Shown piece after piece: positions 16,877 to 25,086 of a DNA stretch of 64,000 bases (position 1 is the first letter of the stretch; each line of letters starts with the position of its first letter). The position numbers were made by a program, and so were the translations under genes. The DNA comes from Clostridia bacterium. Lineage in GTDB: Bacteria > Bacillota > Clostridia > Christensenellales > UBA1242. The stretch lies in contig JAFVTW010000003.1 in NCBI GenBank assembly GCA_017503005.1, positions 1 through 64,000 of the forward strand, in the 5' to 3' direction. The notes under the pieces were generated by a model. It was not told the DNA's origin and did no database searches. It saw only the letters and a program-made list of their open reading frames with translations.

Positions 16877-19546
16877 ATGTTTAAATTATTTAAAAGTGAA
16901 AATGAAAGAAATGTAAAAAAGTTGGAGAAGATTGCAGCACTTGTAGAAGGCAAGGCTGATTACTACAAATCTTTGACAGACGAGGAGTTGAAAGAAACCA
17001 CTACCAAATTAAAGGAAAGACTTGCTAATGGCGAAAAGCTTATTGATATTTTGCCAGATGCTTATGCTTTGGTTAGAGAGGCTAGTGATAGAGTACTAGG
17101 TATGAGACACTTCCATGTACAAATCTTGGGTGGTATTGCTTTGTTCCAAGGTAGAATAGCTGAGATGAGAACTGGTGAAGGTAAAACTTTGGTAGAAACC
17201 CTTCCTGCTTACCTTATAGCTCTAGAAGGTAAAGGTGTACACATCGTTACTGTCAACGAATATTTGTCTAAAAGAGATGCTGAGTGGATGGGTAAATTAT
17301 TCACATTCTTAGGACTAACAGTAGGTGTGTCTATGGCTAATATGAGCCCTACAGACAAGAGAGCAGCATACAACTGTGATATTACTTATTCTACAAACAA
17401 CGAATTAGGTTTTGACTATCTTCGTGACAATATGGTTTCTAGAAAAGAAGAAAGAGTTTGTCGTGGATATCATTTTGCTATCGTGGACGAGGTGGATAGT
17501 ATTCTAATTGATGAGGCTAGAACACCACTTATTATTTCTGGTATGGGTACAAAGAGCTCTGAAACCTATGTGTCTGCAGCTAAGTTTGTAAAAGGTTTGA
17601 TTGCTGATGCTGACTACGAAATTGATGAGAAAGACAAAGCTATAAGATTAACCGAAGATGGTGTAAACAAAGCCGAGCATTTCTTTAAGATAGAGAACTT
17701 GAGTGATATTACACATATCGAGCTAAACCACCATATCAACAATGCTCTTCGTGCCCAATATATTATGAAGAGAGACAACAACTACATTGTAAAAGATGAC
17801 GAAATTATAATCGTAGACGAATTTACTGGTAGACTAATGGAAGGTAGAAAGTATTCTAATGGTCTGCACCAAGCTATCGAAGCTAAAGAAGGTGTAACCA
17901 TCAAAGATGAAAACAAAACTTTAGCTACTATCACTTTCCAAAATTTCTTTAGAATATACGAAAAACTTAGTGGTATGACTGGTACCGCCAAGACTGAGGA
18001 AATAGAGTTTAACAAAATTTATGGCCTAGATGTAGTTACTATTCCTACAAACAGACCTATCAAGAGAGTAGACTATCCAGATATTATATATCCTACCGAA
18101 AGGGCAAAACTACACAATGTAGTAGAAGAAATCAAGGCTGTTCATGCTGACGGTAGACCTATATTGATAGGTACTGTAACCATCGAAAAATCTGAGCAAT
18201 TATCACAACTGCTTAAACAAGCTAAGATTAGACACAATGTACTTAATGCTAAAAATCACCAACAAGAAAGTGAGATTATAGCACAAGCTGGTAGAATGGG
18301 TTCTGTAACTATAGCTACAAATATGGCTGGTCGTGGTACCGACATTCTATTAGGTGGAAACCCAGAATTTTTGGCTAAACAAAAAATGAGAGAAGCTGGA
18401 TTTAACGAAGCTCAATTAGATTTCTGTACTTCTTTTGTGGATACTGACAATGAAGATCTTAACAAAATGAGAGAAAGATACAGAAAAGCATACAACGAAT
18501 TCAAAGAAGTTACCGATGTAGAAAAGAGAAAAGTTGTAACCTTAGGTGGTCTACATATCATCGGTACAGAGAGACACGAAAGTCGTCGTATCGACAATCA
18601 GCTTAGAGGTCGTGCAGGTCGTCAAGGAGACCCAGGTTCTAGTGTGTTCTATGTAAGTATGGAAGATGAACTAGTTCGCCGTTTTGGTGGAGACCAAATG
18701 AAACGATTGGTTGAAATATTTAAGGTGGACGAAAACACTCCATTCCAGTTCAAGATTTTGTCTAAGAGTATAGAAACAGCACAAAAGAGAATAGAAGGAC
18801 ATAACTTCTCTTCTAGAAGTAATGTATTAAAATATGACGATGTGCTAAATTCTCAAAGACATATTATATACGAACAAAGAAACAAAGTGCTTGATGGTGA
18901 AAATATTCACGAAGATGTACTAGATATGATTTCTGATCTTGCTCAAAGTGTAGTGTATGACAACATTAGTGATGAGAAGAGCTATGATGAGTGGGATCTA
19001 GCAGACTTAAACGATGAATTGAATGTAAAAGTATTTGGTGAAGAATATAACTATGTTACAGAAGACCTAGTAGAAGGTTTTGACACAGAAATGCTTGCAG
19101 AAAAAGTTAGCGAACATGCTATCGAAGTTTACAACAAGAAATGCGATGAAGCTATCGCTGCAGGATTTAATTTCTACGGACTAGAGAGAGCATACCTACT
19201 TAGAGTAGTAGACTCTTTATGGATGGAACACATTGACTTTATGAATATGCTTCGTAACGAGATTGTTTTGAGAGCTTATGGTAATCACGACCCTGTAGTA
19301 GCATACAAGAAAGAAGGCTTTGAGTTGTTCGACAAGATGATAGACCAAATTAGAAACGAGGTGCCATCATTCTTGTTACATGCTAGAGTAGATGTTACTC
19401 CTCCGGAAGCTAAAAAACCTGTGATGTTTACAAATGCAGGCGAGGGGAATGGTCCTCAAAAGAGCACAAAAGGTCTAGTAGGTAGAAACGAACCATGCCC
19501 ATGTGGTAGTGGTAAAAAATATAAGAATTGCTGTGGTAGGGTATAA
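16877..19546 (+). CDS. secA: Preprotein translocase ATPase SecA
   Basis: The 889-residue motor of the Sec pathway is a cytosolic/membrane-peripheral ATPase. It contains EMRTGEGKTL (Walker A), DEVDSILIDEARTPLIISG (Walker B), the preprotein cross-linking region, the NMAGRGTDI motif and RIDNQLRGRAGRQGDPG. The C-terminal zinc-binding SEC-C tail is GRNEPCPCGSGKKYKNCCG. It is full length. It is followed after 2 nt by prfB, so translational coupling is likely. Confidence 0.98.
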   Translation: MFKLFKSENERNVKKLEKIAALVEGKADYYKSLTDEELKETTTKLKERLANGEKLIDILPDAYALVREASDRVLGMRHFHVQILGGIALFQGRIAEMRTGEGKTLVETLPAYLIALEGKGVHIVTVNEYLSKRDAEWMGKLFTFLGLTVGVSMANMSPTDKRAAYNCDITYSTNNELGFDYLRDNMVSRKEERVCRGYHFAIVDEVDSILIDEARTPLIISGMGTKSSETYVSAAKFVKGLIADADYEIDEKDKAIRLTEDGVNKAEHFFKIENLSDITHIELNHHINNALRAQYIMKRDNNYIVKDDEIIIVDEFTGRLMEGRKYSNGLHQAIEAKEGVTIKDENKTLATITFQNFFRIYEKLSGMTGTAKTEEIEFNKIYGLDVVTIPTNRPIKRVDYPDIIYPTERAKLHNVVEEIKAVHADGRPILIGTVTIEKSEQLSQLLKQAKIRHNVLNAKNHQQESEIIAQAGRMGSVTIATNMAGRGTDILLGGNPEFLAKQKMREAGFNEAQLDFCTSFVDTDNEDLNKMRERYRKAYNEFKEVTDVEKRKVVTLGGLHIIGTERHESRRIDNQLRGRAGRQGDPGSSVFYVSMEDELVRRFGGDQMKRLVEIFKVDENTPFQFKILSKSIETAQKRIEGHNFSSRSNVLKYDDVLNSQRHIIYEQRNKVLDGENIHEDVLDMISDLAQSVVYDNISDEKSYDEWDLADLNDELNVKVFGEEYNYVTEDLVEGFDTEMLAEKVSEHAIEVYNKKCDEAIAAGFNFYGLERAYLLRVVDSLWMEHIDFMNMLRNEIVLRAYGNHDPVVAYKKEGFELFDKMIDQIRNEVPSFLLHARVDVTPPEAKKPVMFTNAGEGNGPQKSTKGLVGRNEPCPCGSGKKYKNCCGRV

Positions 19547-19548
19547 TC

Positions 19549-20653
19549 ATGGCAGTACAATTAGACAATTTAAATGCCAAACTAGCTAAGATTACTGACA
19601 GCCTAAATGTGTGCTGTCAGTGTCTTTGACTTAGCCGTATTGAAGTCCAGAATAGATTTTCTAGAAACTGAAATGCACAAGCCAGAAGTGTACTCAAATA
19701 TCTCGTTGAGTACAGCTTACAGCAAAGAGCTTAAAGTTTTGACTAATCAACTAGAACAATTAGAAAAGTTAAAAAGTGAAGTTGAATTTGTATCGTTTGC
19801 TCTTTTAGATGTAGATGTAAACGATGAAACATCTGTTGGTTATATAGAAGAACAGCTAAATGAATTAGACAAACAAATCGAAAATTTGTATATTCAAACC
19901 TTGCTTAATGGCAGATTTGATTCTAACAATGCTATTGTCAAAATTCACAGTGGTGCAGGTGGTACAGAAGCTTGCGACTGGGTACAGATGCTATATAGAA
20001 TGTATACTATGTGGGCAAAAAATAATGATTACAAATTAGAGCTTATAGACAGTCTAGATGGCGATGGTGCAGGGCTAAAGTCTGTAACATTTTCTGTAAT
20101 AGGTTACAATGCTTATGGTTATCTAAAAAGTGAGATAGGTGTACACAGATTAGTTAGAATTAGTCCGTTTGATGCAAATAAGCGAAGACATACTAGTTTT
20201 GCTAGTGTAGAAGTAATGCCAGAGGTTGAGGACGACAATTCTGTCGAAATTAAACCAGACGACATACGAGTAGACACATTTAGAAGTTCTGGTGCTGGTG
20301 GTCAGCATGTAAACAAAACTGACAGTGCTATTAGAATTACTCACTTTCCTACAGGTATAGTGGTTACTTGCCAAAATGAAAGAAGTCAAATTCAAAATAG
20401 AGAAACTGCTATGAAGTTATTGATAAGCAAATTGGTGGCTATCAAGGAAGAAGAAAGCAGAAATGAAGCCCTAAAATTAAAGGGTGATAGCAAAAAAATT
20501 GAATGGGGCAGTCAAATACGAAGCTATGTATTTTGCCCATATACTATGGTTAATGACCATCGTACAAACCTTAAACTTACAAATGTTTTTGGAGTAATGG
20601 ACGGAGATATTCAACCATTAATCTTAGAATATTTGAAGTGGGACAAAAGTTAA
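19549..20653 (+). CDS. prfB: Peptide chain release factor 2, programmed +1 frameshift
   Basis: RF2 terminates translation at UGA and UAA. Translation starts at ATG 19549 ([12 protein letters not shown]) and runs 26 codons to CTT, then in-frame TGA 19627-19629. A +1 slip at CTTTGAC continues as DLAVLKSR, giving about 367 residues. The stop-codon-recognition tripeptide SPF ([10 protein letters not shown]) and the GGQ motif ([14 protein letters not shown]) are present. This is the classic RF2 autoregulatory frameshift. Unusually, there is no Shine-Dalgarno-like AGGGGG before the slip site. Instead a perfect 9-bp stem (19594-19602 with 19613-19621) ends 2 nt before CTT. It lies in the secA-prfB-tsaD cluster. 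Confidence 0.96.
19594..19630 (+). promoter_or_regulatory. prfB frameshift site with adjacent stem-loop
   Basis: The slip sequence CTTTGAC is at 19624-19630. ACTGACAGC (19594-19602) and GCTGTCAGT (19613-19621) form a perfect 9-bp stem with a 10-nt loop immediately upstream. The frameshift itself is certain from the reading frames. A stimulatory or modulating role for the stem is inference. Confidence 0.8.
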
Positions 20654-20667
20654 TTAAAAGGTATAAA

Positions 20668-21753
20668 ATGTATCAAAATATTGCAGAAGAAAAATTTAAT
20701 AATCTAGTAAAAAATCATAAAAACAAAGATATACTTATTTTGGGTATAGAGAGTAGTTGTGACGAAACTAGTATGGCTGTGGTAAAAAATGGTAGAGAAG
20801 TACTAAGCAATGTAATTGCTAGTCAAATAGACATTCACAAAAGATTTGGTGGTGTTGTGCCAGAAGTTGCTAGTCGTAACCACTTAATGGCTGTAAATAA
20901 TGTTTTAACCGAAGCTTTGGAGAAAGCTAATGTCACACTAAAAGACATAGATGCTATAGCAGTTACCTACGGTGCAGGTCTAATGGGTGCACTTATGGTA
21001 GGTGTTACTTATGCTAAATCTTTAGCCTTTGCTTTAGACATTCCATTAATTAAAGTAAATCATATAAAAGGTCATATCAGTGCAAACTATATAGCTACAC
21101 CTACACTAGAGCCACCATTTATGGCACTAGTAGTTAGTGGTGGACATACTGCTATTGTCAAAGTCGCTGATTATACATCAAATCAACTAGTAGGTTCTAC
21201 TGTAGACGATGCTATAGGTGAGGCTTATGACAAGGTAGCTAAAGTATTAGGTTTGGGATACCCTGGTGGTCCTGTAATAGACAAGACAGCTAAGGAAGGC
21301 GAGGCCGACTTAAAATTTGTGAGAAGCGATGCTCTAAAGAGTACTTATAACTTTAGTTATAGTGGTCTAAAAACTGCTGTAATCAATTACTTACACAATC
21401 TAGAACAACATGGCAAAACACCTAATATTCCTAATGTGTGTGCATCATTCCAAGCAGAAGCTGTAGATGTGCTAGTAGAAAAAAGCATCAAAGCATGTAA
21501 GAAGTTTAAGATGAAAACTTTGGCTGTAGCTGGTGGTGTGGCAGCAAATAGTTATCTTAGAAAAGAGTTGACAGCTGCTGGCGAAAAGAATGGTATACAA
21601 GTATTGTTCCCACCTATGGTTCTATGTACAGACAATGCAGCTATGATAGGTGCAGAAGGATATTTTAGTTTGATAAATGGTGTGAATTTAGCTGATACAG
21701 AACTTACTGCTACTCCAAATTTGCACCTAAAATATGATGTGTTGAAAAAGTAA
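20668..21753 (+). CDS. tsaD: tRNA N6-threonylcarbamoyladenosine transferase subunit TsaD
   Basis: TsaD transfers the threonylcarbamoyl group to A37 of ANN-decoding tRNAs in complex with TsaB/TsaE. The ASKHA-fold signatures are [16 protein letters not shown], the metal-binding [10 protein letters not shown] (H-x3-H), [37 protein letters not shown] and [15 protein letters not shown] 20668 is chosen because AAAAGG lies 6 nt upstream. A short extra N-terminal segment ([14 protein letters not shown]...) precedes the core. It follows prfB by 14 nt. Confidence 0.96.
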   Translation: MYQNIAEEKFNNLVKNHKNKDILILGIESSCDETSMAVVKNGREVLSNVIASQIDIHKRFGGVVPEVASRNHLMAVNNVLTEALEKANVTLKDIDAIAVTYGAGLMGALMVGVTYAKSLAFALDIPLIKVNHIKGHISANYIATPTLEPPFMALVVSGGHTAIVKVADYTSNQLVGSTVDDAIGEAYDKVAKVLGLGYPGGPVIDKTAKEGEADLKFVRSDALKSTYNFSYSGLKTAVINYLHNLEQHGKTPNIPNVCASFQAEAVDVLVEKSIKACKKFKMKTLAVAGGVAANSYLRKELTAAGEKNGIQVLFPPMVLCTDNAAMIGAEGYFSLINGVNLADTELTATPNLHLKYDVLKK

Positions 21754-21764
21754 AGGATTGATAT

Positions 21765-22310
21765 ATGAAACTTACAAAAATAGTTAAACAAACTGACAAT
21801 AAATTTTTGAATATGTTTGTGGCAGAGTATGGCGAGAATATAAAATACTTCTTTGCTTCACGAAGAACAGAAAAAGACTTACAAAATCCACACAAGGTAG
21901 ATGCTGTCAAAGTGTTGCCATATATCAAAAGTACAAATGAAATTGTTTTTATCAAAAACTTTAGATATGTAGTGAATGATTTTGTGTACGAATTGCCTGC
22001 AGGTCTTGTAGATAACGGAGAAAATGCCATCGACGGGGCAAAGCGAGAAGTTCAAGAAGAAATAGGTGCTACGGTGCTTGATATAAAGAAAGTGTCTAAT
22101 GTTGGCTTTACATCTGTAGGACTAACAGACGAGACTATGGAAACATATTTTGCCGAAGTTGTTTTGGACAAAGCTCAAGACTTGGACGAAGATGAGATTA
22201 TAGAAATAGTTAAGGTAAAGATTGATGATGTAGACAAATTTTTGGATACACATTTGGTAGACTGTATAACTTCACTCATGGTTAAATTGTTTGTTTCTCA
22301 AATCAAATAA
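21765..22310 (+). CDS. Nudix hydrolase, ADP-ribose pyrophosphatase type
   Basis: The 181-residue protein contains a complete Nudix box, GLVDNGENAIDGAKREVQEE with IGA following (about residues 78-100), preceded by YELPAGL. This is typical of ADP-ribose/ADP-sugar pyrophosphatases, which recycle ADP-ribose. It starts 11 nt after tsaD, so it is probably the last gene of the secA-prfB-tsaD unit, and is closed by a strong terminator. The substrate is inferred from the family. Confidence 0.9.
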   Translation: MKLTKIVKQTDNKFLNMFVAEYGENIKYFFASRRTEKDLQNPHKVDAVKVLPYIKSTNEIVFIKNFRYVVNDFVYELPAGLVDNGENAIDGAKREVQEEIGATVLDIKKVSNVGFTSVGLTDETMETYFAEVVLDKAQDLDEDEIIEIVKVKIDDVDKFLDTHLVDCITSLMVKLFVSQIK

Positions 22311-22322
22311 ATTATTTGGACA

Positions 22323-22356
22323 ATAAAAAAAGTTCCCAGTTCGGGAACTTTTTTGT
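22323..22356. terminator. Bidirectional terminator
   Basis: AAAAAAGTTCCC and GGGAACTTTTTT pair around AGTTC. It lies between the convergent Nudix and rubrerythrin genes. Confidence 0.93.
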
Positions 22357-22363
22357 TTTATTA

Positions 22364-22906
22364 TTACTTAAAGTTTTCGTTTCTAACTTCGAAGTAGCTT
22401 TGTGGGTGCACACAAACTGGACATACTTCAGGAGCTTTTTTGCCTTTGTAGATGTGACCACAGTTGCGGCATTGCCAGTAAACTTCGCCATCTTTTACAA
22501 ATACTTTTTTGTCTTCTACATTTTTGGCAAGTGTTCTGTATCTTTCTTCGTGTTGTCTTTCGATTTCTGCTACAGCACGGAACTTGTATGCTAATTCTGT
22601 GAAGCCTTCTTCTTCAGCTTCGTCAGCCATTCTCTTGTACATAGATGTCCATTCTTCATTTTCGCCAGCAGCAGCTGCTAGTAAGTTTTCCATAGTAGAA
22701 GGAACTTGACCACCATGTAAATATTTAAACCATAGTTTAGCATGTTCTTTTTCGTTTTCTGCTGTTTCTGTGAAGATAGCTGCTATTTGCTCATAGCCTT
22801 CTTTTTTTGCTTTGCTAGCAAAGTATGTATATTTGTTGCGAGCTTGACTTTCGCCTGCGAAAGCTTCCATCAAATTCTTTTCTGTTTTTGAACCTTTCAA
22901 TTCCAT
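22364..22906 (-). CDS. rbr: Rubrerythrin
   Basis: The 180-residue non-heme iron peroxidase reduces H2O2 in anaerobes. The N-terminal ferritin-like domain carries the diiron ligands ([37 protein letters not shown]). The C-terminal rubredoxin-like domain has CRNCGH and CPVCVH. It is full length and monocistronic. A PerR-box-like sequence overlaps the promoter region (22936-22950), consistent with peroxide control. Confidence 0.97.
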   Translation of the reverse strand: MELKGSKTEKNLMEAFAGESQARNKYTYFASKAKKEGYEQIAAIFTETAENEKEHAKLWFKYLHGGQVPSTMENLLAAAAGENEEWTSMYKRMADEAEEEGFTELAYKFRAVAEIERQHEERYRTLAKNVEDKKVFVKDGEVYWQCRNCGHIYKGKKAPEVCPVCVHPQSYFEVRNENFK

Positions 22907-22935
22907 TTATTTTTCTCCTTGTGGTAAATTTTATC

Positions 22936-22950
22936 ACACAATAATTATAC
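22936..22950 (-). promoter_or_regulatory. Possible PerR-like operator / -10 region of rubrerythrin
   Basis: On the minus strand GTATAATTATTGTGT resembles the PerR box TTATAATNATTATAA, matching through its central TATAATTATT. It also supplies a TATAAT -10. The right half is imperfect, so this is only a candidate. The rest of 22907-23108 is AT-rich and shows nothing further. Confidence 0.35.
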
Positions 22951-23108
22951 TATGAAAGTTTGTTTTTAGTTAACAAAAAATGAATATATTTTCAAAAATT
23001 TATCTAAATTTGATTTTATACTTTTGAAATAAAAAATATAAATTTAATTATTAATATATTGTTGATAATATATTTTTTGTGGTAATATATAGTTGTTAGG
23101 AGAAGATT

Positions 23109-23813
23109 ATGAAAAAATTAACTTGTACACAATGTGGTGCTTCTATCAATAACGATACACTTACTTGTGATTATTGTGGTTCAGTGTTTTTTAATTCTAC
23201 AAAGGAAGAAAATACTAAGAAGAAAAAATCTGTAGAATTAGAGTTTGATGTAAGACAGCTAGAAGATGCTGAATTAGCTAGATTATGTAAGAACATAGTG
23301 TCTGCTGACAAAACCTCCAATCTTTTTGTTTTGTTTTTTATGTTTGTGTGGACAGGTATCGCTTTTGGAATGACTACTGCATTTATTGTAGAGATGGCAG
23401 TGTTTAGCGAAGGAATTTTCGATTTGATATTTGTATTGGTTCCTGCAGCATTTGTTGTAATAGGTTTATCTGTTATAATTAAGATTTTTAGAGATATGGC
23501 TAAAGGTAAAATCACAAAAGAACTTGCACTTATTAAAAAGGGTGAGTATCAAAAAGCATATGAGAGTTTTACTACCAGAGAAAACAAAAAACATCACAAA
23601 AATTATGTGGCTTGTATTATACTTTTGGATTACTTTAAGCTGGGTAATTACGGTGAAGCAAAACAAAGAATTATACAAATGTCACAAGTAGAACTTTCAG
23701 CATTAATTCTTAGAAGTAATGTGTTTGTAGAGATTGCTCAAAATTTAGGTGTAAAAACCCCTACTCAATATACCAACAGCTATCATCATGGTGGCTACTC
23801 AGAAACATTATAA
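23109..23813 (+). CDS. Zinc-ribbon membrane protein of unknown function
   Basis: The 234-residue protein begins with a zinc ribbon (CTQCGASINNDTLTCDYCGSVF, four Cys, residues 5-26). A charged linker follows, then two membrane segments (about residues 74-98 and 100-125). The soluble C-terminal part has TPR-like helices (KKGEYQKAYESF; KLGNYGEAKQRI). The arrangement suggests a membrane-anchored scaffold, but no function can be assigned. A good AGGAGA site precedes the ATG. It is monocistronic. Confidence 0.75.
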   Translation: MKKLTCTQCGASINNDTLTCDYCGSVFFNSTKEENTKKKKSVELEFDVRQLEDAELARLCKNIVSADKTSNLFVLFFMFVWTGIAFGMTTAFIVEMAVFSEGIFDLIFVLVPAAFVVIGLSVIIKIFRDMAKGKITKELALIKKGEYQKAYESFTTRENKKHHKNYVACIILLDYFKLGNYGEAKQRIIQMSQVELSALILRSNVFVEIAQNLGVKTPTQYTNSYHHGGYSETL

Positions 23814-23821
23814 TACAAATG

Positions 23822-23851
23822 AAAGAACACCTATTTGGTGTTCTTTTTTTG
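23822..23851 (+). terminator. Terminator before CDF gene
   Basis: The hairpin core GAACACCTATTTGGTGTTC (23825-23843) is followed by seven T's. The same hairpin appears in reverse complement after the CDF gene. Confidence 0.9.
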
Positions 23852-23924
23852 TCTGTATAGGAACAACAATTTATTGACAAAACATATCAATTTTAAGATA
23901 ATATTTGATATGAAAGGGGATATT

Positions 23925-25049
23925 ATGGAAGAAATAGAATCAAGAGAAAGAATAGGTAAAATAGTAAGTGTGGTTGGTATACTGGCAAATATGGTTTTGT
24001 CTGCATTTAAAATAATAGTAGGATCACTATTTGGTTTTATATCGGTACTTGCTGATGGGCTTAATAATTTGTCGGACTGTGGTAGTAGTGTGATATCTTT
24101 TGTGTCATTCAAAATATCTTCAAAGCCAGCAGACGAGGAACATCCTTATGGACACGAACGAGTAGAATATATTTGTTCACTAGTCGTTTCATTTATAATC
24201 TTGTTGATTGCATTTGAGTTGTTTAAGGAATCAATAGCCAAAATTGTTGCACCGGAGCCATTAGATTTTTCTGTGATTGTACTAGTGGCATTAGGATTTT
24301 CTATAATTGTAAAATGCGGAATGTTTGTATACTATAGAGCTATGGCAAAAAAGATTAATTCTGATATATTAAATGCCACAGCTGTAGATAGTTTGTCTGA
24401 CTGTATATCTACTAGTATAGTACTTGTATCTATAGTTGTAGGATACTTGGCTGGTTTGAATATAGATGGCTATGCGGGAATTTTGGTCGCACTATTTATA
24501 GCTGTAGCTGGCATTAGAATATTAAAAGAAATGATTTCTAAGCTAATCGGTCAAGTGCCAGACAGAGAGATATTTGATAGTGTCAAAGCTAGAGTATTAA
24601 AACATAAAGAAGTTTTGGGTATACATGATTTAAACATATATTCTTATGGTCCAAACAAATACTTTGCTAGTATTCATATAGAAACAGATGCAAAAATGGA
24701 TACATTAGTCGCACATGAGCTTATAGACGATATTGAAAGGGAATTTGCTACAGAGACTAACATAGTGTTGACAGGACATCACGACCCTATAGTGATTGAC
24801 GATGAAGAAGTTACTATTATGAAAGAAAAAGTTAAGGTGATTGTAGCAAATATTAATGACAAATTTTCTATGCATGATTTTAGAATGGTCAAAGGGCCTA
24901 ATAAAACTAATGTAATTTTTGATGTGGCAATACCATTTGACGATAGCATAAAAGAAGATGAAATAGTAAAGACTCTACAGAGTGAAATTTCTAAAGTTGA
25001 TAAAAAATATCATGCAGTGGTTGTGATCGAAAAACAAATGTATATATAA
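23925..25049 (+). CDS. Cation diffusion facilitator (CDF) metal transporter
   Basis: The 374-residue protein is a proton-coupled divalent metal exporter of the CDF superfamily. It has about six membrane helices (residues 12-215). The metal-site motif is LADGLNNLSDCGSS (helix II), with HPYGHERVEY between helices, and DSLSDCIST supplies the helix V D/D ligands. A C-terminal cytoplasmic dimerisation domain follows, here extended, with a possible second copy of the domain (VKVIVANINDKFSMHDFRMV). ATG 23925 follows AAAGGGGA. Likely metals are Zn, Mn or Fe; which one cannot be read from this. Confidence 0.93.
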   Translation: MEEIESRERIGKIVSVVGILANMVLSAFKIIVGSLFGFISVLADGLNNLSDCGSSVISFVSFKISSKPADEEHPYGHERVEYICSLVVSFIILLIAFELFKESIAKIVAPEPLDFSVIVLVALGFSIIVKCGMFVYYRAMAKKINSDILNATAVDSLSDCISTSIVLVSIVVGYLAGLNIDGYAGILVALFIAVAGIRILKEMISKLIGQVPDREIFDSVKARVLKHKEVLGIHDLNIYSYGPNKYFASIHIETDAKMDTLVAHELIDDIEREFATETNIVLTGHHDPIVIDDEEVTIMKEKVKVIVANINDKFSMHDFRMVKGPNKTNVIFDVAIPFDDSIKEDEIVKTLQSEISKVDKKYHAVVVIEKQMYI

Positions 25050-25050
25050 A

Positions 25051-25078
25051 AAAGAACACCAAATAGGTGTTCTTTTTG
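25051..25078. terminator. Terminator after CDF gene (reverse-complement copy)
   Basis: The hairpin core GAACACCAAATAGGTGTTC (25054-25072) is the exact reverse complement of the core at 23825-23843. It is flanked by A and T tracts and can serve the convergent leuS too. Confidence 0.9.
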
Positions 25079-25086
25079 TTAGTTGA

